From positions 124,001-188,000 of the forward strand of contig NZ_CAJHCR010000005.1 in assembly GCF_904848585.1 (NCBI RefSeq): a stretch of DNA of 64,000 nucleotides, in the 5' to 3' direction. A model generated the notes under the pieces. It worked only from the letters and a program-made list of their open reading frames with translations. It was not told the DNA's origin and made no database searches. The position numbers were made by a program, and so were the translations under genes. The stretch's first letter is position 1. Every line of letters begins with the position of its first letter. This DNA is from Paraburkholderia kirstenboschensis (lineage in GTDB: Bacteria; Pseudomonadota; Gammaproteobacteria; Burkholderiales; Burkholderiaceae). Below, piece after piece: positions 1 through 8,270 of this stretch.

Positions 1-769
1 TCTGCTTGTCCGCGTAGTCGATCCAGTCCGCGAGTTTTTCGACGTTGTTGCGGAACATGCGAGGGCTGCGTTGCCCTTCGATCAGCAGCGTTCTGCATTT
101 CACACCGCGTGCCGCGTCGCGTGAATATGCGGGCAACGGATCGCGTAGCTGTTTCGGCAAGGTGGCCGCGTTGTCCGTGGCCATGGTGCGAAAGGCGGTA
201 GAACTTTTGCGCCATGAGCCCGGCGCGCTGACCGAGTCGACGAACAGTTCAAGACCCGCGTCGATCTCGCCTGCTTCTATCAACTCAGCAACGCGCGCGC
301 GCAGCGCGTTCGTCGCCGTCGGAAGCGACGCGTCGGGCATGCCGTCTATCTGTAGCGGACCGCCCGGGTCCGCAAGCGTAAGCGTCTTCACGAGTCGCGG
401 GTACTCGCGCGCCACGTTGAATGCGACGCAACCGCCGCGCGAATGGCCAACCAGATGCACAGGCGCGATGTCGAGCGCCTCGATGAATTCGGCCAGTTCG
501 GCAACATGCGTCTGCCAGCCGAACTCGCCCTGTATGCACGCCTCGGCTGCGGGCCAGTAGTGGCTCAGGCTTACCGAGATGCAGCGGAAATGCTCGGAAA
601 GCGCCGCTGTCTGTGCACTCCAGTAGCGGTAGTCGCACAGCGACCCATGCACGAAGACGAGCGGCTCACCCGTTCCGCACTCGACGTACGGCACGCAAAT
701 GCCCGATGCGATAGTCGCAAACGAGAGTTCGGGCACGGCAAGCAGGGAGAAATCGGTTCGGGCGTTCAT
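1..769 (-). CDS. alpha/beta hydrolase, 3' end beyond window
   Basis: This is a hydrolase of the alpha/beta fold whose substrate cannot be told from sequence. It starts at the ATG complementary to 767-769 and stays open to the window edge, so the C-terminus is missing. Visible family marks are the oxyanion-hole HGS at about residues 41-43 after a predicted beta strand (LVFV) and the nucleophile elbow GHSRGG with Ser110. The Asp of the triad probably lies in the later LADPGG region and the His lies outside the window. It is divergent from the LysR gene at 864, the usual arrangement for a regulator and its target, so it may be controlled by that protein. There is no visible link to C1 metabolism. 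Family assignment is firm; function is open. Confidence 0.8.
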   Translation of the reverse strand, partial: MNARTDFSLLAVPELSFATIASGICVPYVECGTGEPLVFVHGSLCDYRYWSAQTAALSEHFRCISVSLSHYWPAAEACIQGEFGWQTHVAELAEFIEALDIAPVHLVGHSRGGCVAFNVAREYPRLVKTLTLADPGGPLQIDGMPDASLPTATNALRARVAELIEAGEIDAGLELFVDSVSAPGSWRKSSTAFRTMATDNAATLPKQLRDPLPAYSRDAARGVKCRTLLIEGQRSPRMFRNNVEKLADWIDYADKQ

Positions 770-830
770 ACACTGGCTCCTTTGCCTGCACTATGCCGCA
801 CGTCAACATTTAAGAAAATCGCGTAATATT

Positions 831-843
831 GATGGAATCCATC
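831..843. promoter_or_regulatory. inverted repeat, possible LysR operator
   Basis: GATGGA-A-TCCATC is a perfect 6-bp inverted repeat with a 1-nt centre. It lies between the divergent hydrolase and LysR genes, about 20 nt before the LysR start. The position fits an autoregulatory operator. It is short, so chance occurrence cannot be excluded. Confidence 0.35.
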
Positions 844-863
844 TGATTTTCTGATACCAAACC

Positions 864-1715
864 TTGAAAGCACTCGACCTCGATGTGATGACGATGATCG
901 TCGCCGTGGCGGACGCCGGCAATATCAGCCGCGCGGCGGAAGTCGTGCACCGTTCGCAGTCGGCGGTGAGCATGCAGATCAAGACGCTCGAAACCGCGCT
1001 CGGCAAGCCGCTTTTCGTGCGCAAGCCGAGAAACGTCGTACCGACACAAGACGGCGAAGTGCTGCTCGCTTACGCGCGGCGCATGCTGGCGTTGCGCGAC
1101 GAAGCCTGGGCCGCCGTGGTTCGGCCCGACGTGACGGGCCGTGTGAGTATCGGCGTGCCGGACGACTACGCGTCCTCGCTGCTGCCGCCGATCCTCAAAA
1201 AATTCTCCGCAACCTATCCGAAGGTCGAGATCCGGGTGGTCGGTCTGCCGAGCGTCGCGCTCGCGCCCATGGTGAAGGACGGCTCCGTCGATCTCGTGTG
1301 CGCGACGCGGGTCAAGGGATTGTCAGGCGAGTTTTTGCGGCTCGAGCCGATGGTCTGGGCGGCGTCGCCGAGCGCACACGACATCTGGCGAGAAAGGCCG
1401 TTGCCGATAGCCGTGTTTTTGCCCGGCAGCGTCGCGCGTGAGAATGCGATCCGCAGCCTGGAACACGCGAAGATCAGCTACCGGACCTCGTATGAAAGCC
1501 CGAGTCTGATGGGCCTCGTGTCGATGGCCGAAGCCGGCCTTGCCATCGTTCCGCTCGCACAATGCGCCGTACCCGCGCATTTCGCGCTGCTCGGTCATGC
1601 GCAGGGGCTGCCCGAAATCGCGGCGCTCGAAGTCGTGCTCGCGCGAAGCACGGCATCGAAACGCCCGCCATGCGATTTTCTCGCGGAGAAGATCATTGCA
1701 GAACTGAGGCGCTAG
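864..1715 (+). CDS. LysR-family transcriptional regulator
   Basis: LysR-type DNA-binding regulator of 283 residues, close to the usual 300. The N-terminal winged helix-turn-helix covers about residues 5-62 (AGNISRAAEVVHRSQSAVS, with the typical SQSAVS recognition helix), followed by a linker helix and a periplasmic-binding-protein-like effector domain. The start is taken as the TTG at 864, which gives the standard N-terminus (KALDLDVMTMIVAVADAG); an in-frame ATG at 891 would cut into the first helix. It is transcribed away from the hydrolase at 1-769, its most likely target. The effector is unknown. No sign that it belongs to the methylotrophy genes. Confidence 0.85.
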   Translation: MKALDLDVMTMIVAVADAGNISRAAEVVHRSQSAVSMQIKTLETALGKPLFVRKPRNVVPTQDGEVLLAYARRMLALRDEAWAAVVRPDVTGRVSIGVPDDYASSLLPPILKKFSATYPKVEIRVVGLPSVALAPMVKDGSVDLVCATRVKGLSGEFLRLEPMVWAASPSAHDIWRERPLPIAVFLPGSVARENAIRSLEHAKISYRTSYESPSLMGLVSMAEAGLAIVPLAQCAVPAHFALLGHAQGLPEIAALEVVLARSTASKRPPCDFLAEKIIAELRR

Positions 1716-1791
1716 ATCGCAGCCCAGAACGGCGACAGGCGGGGATCTTCGTCGGGCGAGATATGTCGGCTGAGTGTATAAAGGAAGCTAC

Positions 1792-2763
1792 ATGTCGTGC
1801 GAACAGGGCTCGCCTCTTTCGATGAACACGTCCCTTTCCGGGTCATCCGGCGCCTTGTGGCCGGCTATCGTGCGCCAAACCGCGCATGCGCTCGATTGCG
1901 GCGCGCTGCTTCCAATACAAACGAGCCGCACTACCATCGATGACGGCGGCGTGCGTTTTGTGGTCCGGCAAATCTCGAGCCTCGCCCGCAAAGAAAAGGA
2001 CGAGCAGCAGCGCAAAGCCGGATCGTCCAGCGCTCGCGCGTCCAACCCTTTCCTGCCCTATGACCCGGATCTGTTCGTCGCCGACATCTCCGACACACAT
2101 CTCGTCCTGCTCAATAAATTCAACGTTATCGATCACCACGTTCTGATCGTTACGCGTCGCTTCGAGCTACAGCAAGCCCTGTTGAATCTCGCCGACTTCT
2201 GCGCGCTATTCGCTTGCATGACGCAGTTCGAGAGCCTCGGTTTTTACAACGGCGGCCCGGAAGCCGGCGCGAGTCAGCCTCATAAACATTTGCAGATCGC
2301 ACCGTTGCCGCTCGATGACAGTGCGCCAGAGCTGCCGATAGAACCGCTCATTGCGGCGGCACGCATGGACGGCTCCGTCGGCACAGTGCCGGGGCTCGCC
2401 TTTGCGCATGCGTTTGTCGGCTTCGATCCGGCGCTTGCAACGCGTCCGTTGGAACTGGCGCGCAGTGCATTCGAGCGGTACATGTCTCTGCTCGCTGCGG
2501 CCGGCTTGCATGCTGTCGATGTCAACGGTGAGCCGTTGCAATCGGCACCCTATAACCTGCTCGTCACTACGCGATGGATGATGCTCGTGCCTCGCTGCGC
2601 CGAACGCAGCGAGGGCATTTCGATCAACGCGTTAGGGTTTGCCGGATCGCTTTTCGTGCGTGACGAAACGCAAATGGACACCATCAGGAAGCTTGGTCCG
2701 ATGAGCATGCTGCAACGAGTCGCGGGGACGATGGGAAGCGTATCCGCAGCGAGAAGCGATTAG
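1792..2763 (+). CDS. ATP adenylyltransferase / Ap4A phosphorylase-like protein
   Basis: Member of the Ap4A phosphorylase II (APA1/2-like) branch of the HIT-like superfamily, which cleaves diadenosine tetraphosphate with phosphate or runs the reverse adenylyl transfer. The marks are the HVLIVTRRFELQ strand, the segment FYNGGPEAGASQPHKHLQ, in which PHKHLQ holds the histidine pair of the active site, and a C-terminal domain beginning near NGEPLQSAPYNLLVTTRWM. The start at 1792 is preferred over an upstream GTG because AAAGGAAG lies 5 nt before it. Length, about 323 residues, fits the family. It converges on mxaL with a 23-nt gap. No functional tie to the neighbours is evident. Confidence 0.82.
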   Translation: MSCEQGSPLSMNTSLSGSSGALWPAIVRQTAHALDCGALLPIQTSRTTIDDGGVRFVVRQISSLARKEKDEQQRKAGSSSARASNPFLPYDPDLFVADISDTHLVLLNKFNVIDHHVLIVTRRFELQQALLNLADFCALFACMTQFESLGFYNGGPEAGASQPHKHLQIAPLPLDDSAPELPIEPLIAAARMDGSVGTVPGLAFAHAFVGFDPALATRPLELARSAFERYMSLLAAAGLHAVDVNGEPLQSAPYNLLVTTRWMMLVPRCAERSEGISINALGFAGSLFVRDETQMDTIRKLGPMSMLQRVAGTMGSVSAARSD

Positions 2764-2786
2764 CGTTGTCGAACGCGGCACACCTG

Positions 2787-3827
2787 TCATGGATACGTTG
2801 TGGCTGATCCCTCGCTCCGAGTGGCCTCCGTTCGCGCGTTGCCAGCAAGAGGTGGCCTATCTGCGCGAGCGCGTCGCGCCGGACGAAACAGGCGCGCGCC
2901 CAGGCGCATCGACGCGGAAACCACGGCAGTATCCGGCATGAAGCGCCAGACGAGGAGCAGCAGCGCGAGCACTGCGGGACACCAGCGCAAATCGGTCGGC
3001 ACTCTTTCACGGTGAGCGAGCCGCGCATCGAGCAGCGCGTCGCGCAACGACGCGGCGTCGACGAGGCGCCCATAGCCGAAACCGACCTGCCCGGCCACCG
3101 AACTCAGATAGTGCCCTTGCAACGCCGACAATTCCTCGTGACTAGCCGCATGAGTCGCGGACGCATGCATCTGCGGGATCTGTACCACCTGGTCCGCCTG
3201 CCAGTAGCCGATACGATTTCCGCGGGCATCGCTGCGCGGAATGGGCGCCGGTTGATCGCCACCGACACCGATCAACCAGCCCTTCACGTGAGCGGGATTG
3301 ATATCCTGCTTGAGCGCATCGGAGGGCAGCAGCGGCGGCGCCTCCTGTCCATCGGTCACGAACACCACGGCCGTGCTGTCGCCGATCTCCTGCGCCACGC
3401 GAACCGCCGAATACACACCGCCTTCGGCAATACGGCTGTAGTTCGTCCACCGCATGTGCCAGTCGATCCGATCCAGCGACGACAGCAGCGCGTCATAGTT
3501 GCCGCAGACTTCGACGGGCGCCACCAGCAGGAAACTCCGTTGTCCGGTGAACGCACTCCAGCCGACTTTCGAGCCGCACGGCAATTGACCGAGTGCATCG
3601 CGCATCGCGGCGCGCGCGAACGCGAGACGGCTCACCGGCGCGCCGTTCAGCACGACGTCCTCGACATACATGCTCTGCGTGATATCGAACGTGACAACAT
3701 AGCTCGACGTGTCGCGCGGCAACGCCACCGGCGGCAAGGCGAGCGCGAGAATCAGCAGTACGAGCGCCGCTGGCGTCATCCAGTGACGGCCTGCGAGAAA
3801 ACCACGCGTTTGTGCACCCAAGCTCAC
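2787..3827 (-). CDS. mxaL: MxaL, von Willebrand A-domain protein for methanol dehydrogenase maturation
   Basis: Last gene of mxaRSACKL. The protein has an N-terminal membrane segment (about residues 19-37), a vWA domain starting at residues 47-54 with a MIDAS-like FDITQSM (Thr at the position that is Ser in the canonical DxSxS), a second conserved acidic turn FVTDGQE, and a C-terminal hydrophobic stretch near VLALLLLVWRFMP. It should be a periplasm-facing membrane protein. MxaA, K and L are known in Methylobacterium to be needed for calcium insertion into the MxaF methanol dehydrogenase; a role for the lanthanide enzyme here is inferred from position. The start ATGA overlaps the stop of mxaK by 4 nt, showing translational coupling. 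Transcription ends opposite the Ap4A phosphorylase gene. Confidence 0.85.
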   Translation of the reverse strand: MSLGAQTRGFLAGRHWMTPAALVLLILALALPPVALPRDTSSYVVTFDITQSMYVEDVVLNGAPVSRLAFARAAMRDALGQLPCGSKVGWSAFTGQRSFLLVAPVEVCGNYDALLSSLDRIDWHMRWTNYSRIAEGGVYSAVRVAQEIGDSTAVVFVTDGQEAPPLLPSDALKQDINPAHVKGWLIGVGGDQPAPIPRSDARGNRIGYWQADQVVQIPQMHASATHAASHEELSALQGHYLSSVAGQVGFGYGRLVDAASLRDALLDARLAHRERVPTDLRWCPAVLALLLLVWRFMPDTAVVSASMRLGARLFRPARRARADRPPLAGNARTEATRSEGSATTYP

Positions 3828-4393
3828 GGCAAATCCTTGCTTTCGGGATCGCGCACCTTGACGTCGTGCTGCTCCTTGACGTCAGGCGCTCCTGACGCGG
3901 AACGCGTTTCCGGGGCAAGCCACAACGCCCGTTCCAGGTTGTAGCGCGCATCCCAATCGTCCGGTGCGATGCGCAGCAGGCTGCGGTAGCGCGCCTTGGC
4001 TTCCTCGACCATTGCAAGCGATTCGATCGCGCCGGAAGGGCTATGACCGATTCCCTGGCGCAGGTACAGGTTGCCAAGATCGAACAGCGCCGCCCGTCCG
4101 ACTTCGCTCTCGGGCTGCTCTCGAATCAGCGACTCGAAAAGCGGCCCCGCCGCATCGTAGGCGCCGTCTTTCGACAACGCGATTGCACGCGCGAGCCTGA
4201 CCTGGGGTGCATCGTCGGTACTGGCAACGCCGCGCTGCGCATCTTTGGGCGCCGCTTTGTTCGCGACGACAGTAGCCGCAACCGTCCGATTCACCTGCTC
4301 CGCACGCTGCAATTCGATCCAGTCATAAGCCGCTACCGCCGCGCAGCACAGCGCCACAGCCCCGAAGACAATATGTACCGACGCGCGCTTCAC
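3824..4393 (-). CDS. mxaK: MxaK, membrane-anchored TPR-like protein
   Basis: Short protein of 189 residues with an N-terminal signal anchor (SVHIVFGAVALCCAAVAAY) and a helical repeat region like a tetratricopeptide pair (about residues 85-165: DGAYDAAGPLFESLIREQ, then YRSLLRIAPDDWDARYNLERALW). MxaK belongs to the calcium-insertion group MxaA/C/K/L. A GTG start at 4393 is chosen: it overlaps the mxaC stop as GTGA and puts the anchor at the N-terminus, whereas the ATG at 4441 would add 16 residues inside mxaC. The stop overlaps mxaL by 4 nt. Identification rests on gene order and domain type rather than on strong motifs. Confidence 0.78.
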   Translation of the reverse strand: MKRASVHIVFGAVALCCAAVAAYDWIELQRAEQVNRTVAATVVANKAAPKDAQRGVASTDDAPQVRLARAIALSKDGAYDAAGPLFESLIREQPESEVGRAALFDLGNLYLRQGIGHSPSGAIESLAMVEEAKARYRSLLRIAPDDWDARYNLERALWLAPETRSASGAPDVKEQHDVKVRDPESKDLP

Positions 4394-5379
4394 GACCACA
4401 CCCGCACCTGAAAGAGCCGCAACGCCATCAGCAGCACGCAACTTGCGAGCGCGACGGCGAAGCAGTACGGACTGAAGTCCTCGCGCGGCAAACGCTCCAT
4501 GAACGTAGTCAGCGCATTTTGCTGCCGGTTGATCTCGGCCATCGCGTCCCTCATTGCTTTTGCGTTACCGGTCTGGAACAAACGATAAGGCGTCTTAAGC
4601 GACAGGAAATAACGGTGCAGTTCAGCTTCGGCGGAAGATTCGCTCGCAGGTACGGCCGCATTGAGATCGGGGCTGTAAACGCTGCTGCGCAAATAGATGA
4701 AGTAAAGCGCAATCTGGTTGCGAAGCAGGCCGTCCTCGATCAACTGCCGCTCGCGAGCGTCGAGCTTCGCGCCGCCGTCCGAGACGAGCACGATCGCGCG
4801 GCGGCTCGACGAATGCTGCTGATTGAATTCGCCGATTGCCGTGAGCAGCCCGAGATCGAGTTGTGTATCGGGCATGCCGCGCCCTACCGCAGTACCGGCG
4901 ATAGCCGCGTCGATCGCGCGATGGTCGTAGGTGAACGGCATTGCAAGCAACGGACTCGTGCCGAACATCATGAATGCGAGCCGGTCGTTCGGCCTTTGAG
5001 CGACGAACTGCGTCAACGAAGCGCGCGCCACCCTGTTCTTCGATTCGCCCGCGCTCACCTCGACACCTTTGCTGTTCATCGGCTCGTCCATGCTGGCACT
5101 GCGATCCATGAGAATCAGAATCTGCGCGCCGCTGCCCGTGCGCACTACTTGCCGAGGCGAGCGCCCAGGACCGCCCAGACCGACGACGATCGCAAGCATG
5201 GCCAGCACCGCACTGCCCTGCGCGACGGCGCCGATCCATCGCCCGGCGCGATCGTCGGGCAGCCATGCGATCCACGAGAACGCGAGCGTGTCGGCGCGGC
5301 GGGGCAACAGCGGCAGCAACACGAGCGGCAGCAACGCAAGCAGCCACGGGTGAGCGAAGTCGAGCGCCATATCGTTCAT
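4390..5379 (-). CDS. mxaC: MxaC, von Willebrand A-domain protein
   Basis: vWA protein of the BatA/BatB type. It opens with a short hydrophobic segment (FAHPWLLALLPLVLLPLLP), has a second membrane segment near residue 55, a complete MIDAS motif DRSASMDE, the second metal-site turn VSDGG, and a C-terminal membrane helix before RLFQVRVWS. MxaC works with MxaA, K and L in metal loading of methanol dehydrogenase. ATG at 5379 overlaps the mxaA stop by 4 nt, which decides the start over the in-frame ATG 39 nt upstream. With mxaL it makes two different vWA proteins in the operon, the same pair plan as in bat operons. Confidence 0.85.
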   Translation of the reverse strand: MNDMALDFAHPWLLALLPLVLLPLLPRRADTLAFSWIAWLPDDRAGRWIGAVAQGSAVLAMLAIVVGLGGPGRSPRQVVRTGSGAQILILMDRSASMDEPMNSKGVEVSAGESKNRVARASLTQFVAQRPNDRLAFMMFGTSPLLAMPFTYDHRAIDAAIAGTAVGRGMPDTQLDLGLLTAIGEFNQQHSSSRRAIVLVSDGGAKLDARERQLIEDGLLRNQIALYFIYLRSSVYSPDLNAAVPASESSAEAELHRYFLSLKTPYRLFQTGNAKAMRDAMAEINRQQNALTTFMERLPREDFSPYCFAVALASCVLLMALRLFQVRVWS

Positions 5380-6311
5380 CGCTGATGGCGTTGCTCCGCG
5401 CGATACAGTGCCTCGCACAGAGTCCGCAGCGGATAGGCGTCGCCCGAGGACGCGGGCGTGAAAAAGCGCTCAGACGATTGCCGGTAAAACTGCTCCAGTT
5501 GCGCGCGCAACGGTTGCAGATACGGCGCTTGAACGAAGAGGCCCGACAGCGCGCCCGCATGCACCACGTGGCCCGCCGTTTCGTTCAGCGCGCGATGCAG
5601 GCAAAGCCATGCCTGCGCAGATGCGTCCGCGTGCGGCTCGCTCGCTCGCGGCTTGCGCTGCACGCGCCGCAACTCCCGCCAGGCGCGCGCAAACGGCAGA
5701 CGCGCCGACTCGCGCGCGTTGCGCCACAGCCACCAGCCTGCCCACGACAGCAAGCTCAGCATGAGCAAGCCAAGCGCGAAGCCCGCCTGTCGCCGCAGCG
5801 GCGCTGTAGGCACCGCAGGAGCCTGCCGGTCCGGACGCATCGCTTGCAGGTCGCCGGCATTGAACGGATTCGCGGGCGTCGCCGGACCGATGCTGAGCGG
5901 CCATTCTCCGACCTGAAGCGTCGCGCCCGAGGACGACGTCAGCGACAACGCGGGCAACGCAATCTGCATGAGCGTCGTCGGCACGTTGACGACCTGGTAG
6001 TCGATCGCCATCCACTGGCGGCCGTCGGCGTCGGTTTCGCTACGAACCCGCCGGCGTTCGAGCCACGCATCGGTGCGGCCGAGCGAAGGCGGCGTTACTG
6101 TGCCGAGATCGTAACCGCCATCTTTCAGCAGAACGCGTTGCGTGAGGACGTCGCCGAGCAGATAGCCGAATGCGCGCGGCTCCTGAACCGTCGGCTGAAA
6201 GGCCGCGCCGCTCGCCGCTGCGATGTTGGTCGACGGCATCAGCGCGGGCATCAGCGAAACAGCGAGCATGAGGGCGGTCGGGAGGCGGCGCGTCAAATTA
6301 TCTGCTCTCAT
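5376..6311 (-). CDS. mxaA: MxaA, methanol dehydrogenase maturation protein
   Basis: MxaA is required in known methylotrophs for calcium insertion into methanol dehydrogenase. The 311-residue product has a cleavable-looking N-terminal segment (LPTALMLAVSLMPALMPSTNIAAA), a periplasmic beta-rich domain to about residue 160, one transmembrane helix (about 181-197, LGLLMLSLLSWAGWWLW) and a cytoplasmic helical tail with a conserved LHRALNETAG. This topology, together with its place between mxaS and mxaC, identifies it. Both ends overlap neighbours by 4 nt (ATGA), so mxaS-A-C-K-L form one coupled translation unit. Confidence 0.83.
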   Translation of the reverse strand: MRADNLTRRLPTALMLAVSLMPALMPSTNIAAASGAAFQPTVQEPRAFGYLLGDVLTQRVLLKDGGYDLGTVTPPSLGRTDAWLERRRVRSETDADGRQWMAIDYQVVNVPTTLMQIALPALSLTSSSGATLQVGEWPLSIGPATPANPFNAGDLQAMRPDRQAPAVPTAPLRRQAGFALGLLMLSLLSWAGWWLWRNARESARLPFARAWRELRRVQRKPRASEPHADASAQAWLCLHRALNETAGHVVHAGALSGLFVQAPYLQPLRAQLEQFYRQSSERFFTPASSGDAYPLRTLCEALYRAEQRHQR

Positions 6312-7195
6312 GCGACCGCCTCCAGAAAATAGCGTGACATCGCTTCCGGATCGAAGGCGCCTTCGATATAGAACGGCTGGATCGCGCGGTTGCCGAACAT
6401 CCGCGAGAGTTCCGCGCGGCGTCGCGCAACGCCTTCATGCCAACGTTGGCGCGCGCTGGCGCTCAACCAGAGCGTGCGCCGCGCACCGGACTCGGCGTCC
6501 CTCACCGCAAGCAGCGGACCGCCCGCAGGCGGCGCAATCTCGGCAGCATCCCACACGACGATGGGCACCACGTACGCATGCACCAGCAGATCGAGCACCG
6601 CTGGCAACGCTGCAAGCGGCCAATGGAAATCGGAGACGAGAAAGACCAGCGCCTGACGGCCCGCGAGCGTCGACGCAACGCGCTGCAACGCTTCGGCGCT
6701 GCCGCTGCCCGAGCCCTTGGCCGCGCCTGTGCCCGTGCCCGCCCCTGTGCTATCGCGCAGCATCGTGGCGAGCACATTGCCGATGCCGCGCCCGGAGCGC
6801 GGCGGCATGAAGAGGTCGTCGCGCGCGCGGCTATCGAACGCAAGCATCCCCAATGGATCGCCGACGCGAAAAGCGCTGTATCCCAATGCTTCGACGAAGT
6901 CCGCAGCCACCTGCAACTTGCTCTGGCGCTCGCCGAAGCGCATCGACGCCGACACATCGACAAGCACCTGAACCGGCACTGCGGCGCGCTGCAAATGCAC
7001 CCGCACGAGCCACTCGGAACGGGCCGCGCGCACGCTTGCCCGCAGATCGATGCGACGCGGATCCGGATAGTCGAACAGCCGGCCATGCATTGCGAATTCC
7101 TGGCCAGCACCAAAGCTCGATCCGCGATGCGAACCGGGACGAAACCCCGACGAACGCATCGGCAAACGGTAATGAAATTCCGCTATTTCTTTCAT
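6308..7195 (-). CDS. mxaS: MxaS, DUF58 family protein
   Basis: DUF58 protein of 295 residues that accompanies a MoxR ATPase. It begins with the family signature region around FHYRLPMRSSGFRPGSHRG, reaches a vWA-like DVSASM metal site at about residues 80-85 and has the later acidic turn LVSDFHWP. A glycine-rich low-complexity insert (about residues 151-168) sits between them and is coded by short GC repeats; it is unlike the rest of the protein. MxaS is thought to act with MxaR in enzyme assembly, but its exact task is not known. It starts 3 nt after the mxaR stop. Confidence 0.84.
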   Translation of the reverse strand: MKEIAEFHYRLPMRSSGFRPGSHRGSSFGAGQEFAMHGRLFDYPDPRRIDLRASVRAARSEWLVRVHLQRAAVPVQVLVDVSASMRFGERQSKLQVAADFVEALGYSAFRVGDPLGMLAFDSRARDDLFMPPRSGRGIGNVLATMLRDSTGAGTGTGAAKGSGSGSAEALQRVASTLAGRQALVFLVSDFHWPLAALPAVLDLLVHAYVVPIVVWDAAEIAPPAGGPLLAVRDAESGARRTLWLSASARQRWHEGVARRRAELSRMFGNRAIQPFYIEGAFDPEAMSRYFLEAVA

Positions 7196-7198
7196 GGC

Positions 7199-8218
7199 TC
7201 AGGGCACTGCAAGCCTGTCGACGATCTGCGCGGTCAGCGCCTCCGCGAGCTCCTGACGACGCAATTCGTAGATCGGCGTGAAGAACACGCGGTGCCCGAG
7301 CGCCGGCAGCAACACCGCATGGATGTCCTCGGGAATCAGATGCGAGCGGCCCGCGAGCCACGCGACCACGCGCGCCGCGCGCAACAGCGCGCTCATGCCG
7401 CGCGGGCTCGCGCCTGCCAGAATGAGCCGCTCTATGTCCACGCCGTCGAGCGCGATACCAAAGCGCTGCGGCGTTTCGGTGGCCTGCCAGATGTCCAGCA
7501 CATAACGTTCGATCGTTTCGCTGGACTGCACGCTGTGCTGAATGGCCGCGCCCACCTGGTTCAACTGTTCCCACGGCACGATAGCCGCAGAAAGCCGCGC
7601 GAGCAGCCGGTCGACGTCGTGATAATCCGCATCGAACACCAGCGCGCGCCGCACGTCGGTGTCGTCGGGTGTCGGCATGCCCAGTTCGAACAGGAAACGG
7701 TCGCGTGCCGCCGAGGCGAGCTCGAAGGTTTCCTCCTTCTCGACCTTGTTGCGATCCGCGAACACCGTCATGTGCGGAAAGCGGTATTCGCGATCGAACG
7801 CCCAGACGGAGCGCTCGGCCATCGCGCGCAACAGCAGCGACTGAACCTGCGGACGCGCGCGATTGATTTCGTTGAAGAAGAATGTCGTGAGACCCTCGCC
7901 GTGCCGCAGAAGCGGACCCGGATCGATACGCGGCCTGCCCTCGGCATCGACATACGTGTGATAGACGAGGTCGCCCGGCATCAGGTCGATCGTGCCTTCC
8001 ACGCGCTCGAACTCGCCGCCCACGACACGCGCAAACGCGCGCAGCACCGTCGTCTTGCCGACACCGACTCCACCTTCGAGCAGCACATGCCCGCGCGCGA
8101 ACAACGCAACGGTGATAAGCCGGATCACCTGCGCCTGGCCTATCACGGCGCTCGCGACTTCCTCCTCGATCTGCAGCGCATGCAGACGCCAGTCCTGAAG
8201 CTGTTCGCTGGAACCCAT
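7199..8218 (-). CDS. mxaR: MxaR, MoxR-family AAA+ ATPase
   Basis: MoxR-type AAA+ ATPase, 339 residues. Walker A is GGVGVGKTTVL at about residues 48-58; Walker B and the following sensor are in FFFNEINRARPQVQSLLLRAMAE; the lid domain follows (GASPRGMSALLRAARVVAWLAGR). The founding member of the MoxR family is this protein in methanol dehydrogenase clusters, where it acts as a chaperone-like ATPase for assembly of the enzyme with vWA partners. Here the partners are MxaS, MxaC and MxaL directly downstream. A 52-nt gap separates it from the LysR gene upstream. Confidence 0.9.
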   Translation of the reverse strand: MGSSEQLQDWRLHALQIEEEVASAVIGQAQVIRLITVALFARGHVLLEGGVGVGKTTVLRAFARVVGGEFERVEGTIDLMPGDLVYHTYVDAEGRPRIDPGPLLRHGEGLTTFFFNEINRARPQVQSLLLRAMAERSVWAFDREYRFPHMTVFADRNKVEKEETFELASAARDRFLFELGMPTPDDTDVRRALVFDADYHDVDRLLARLSAAIVPWEQLNQVGAAIQHSVQSSETIERYVLDIWQATETPQRFGIALDGVDIERLILAGASPRGMSALLRAARVVAWLAGRSHLIPEDIHAVLLPALGHRVFFTPIYELRRQELAEALTAQIVDRLAVP

Positions 8219-8270
8219 CGGTGCAATCTCCTATGGCTGGCACACACTGCGCCGCCAGCAAAAATGCGAG

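Noticed and set aside
4519..5385. Long open frames opposite to mxaC and similarly opposite to mxaS, xoxF, cbbF, cbbT and transketolase
   Set aside because: They are antisense reading frames caused by high GC3; composition is Arg/His-rich and no family signature is present.
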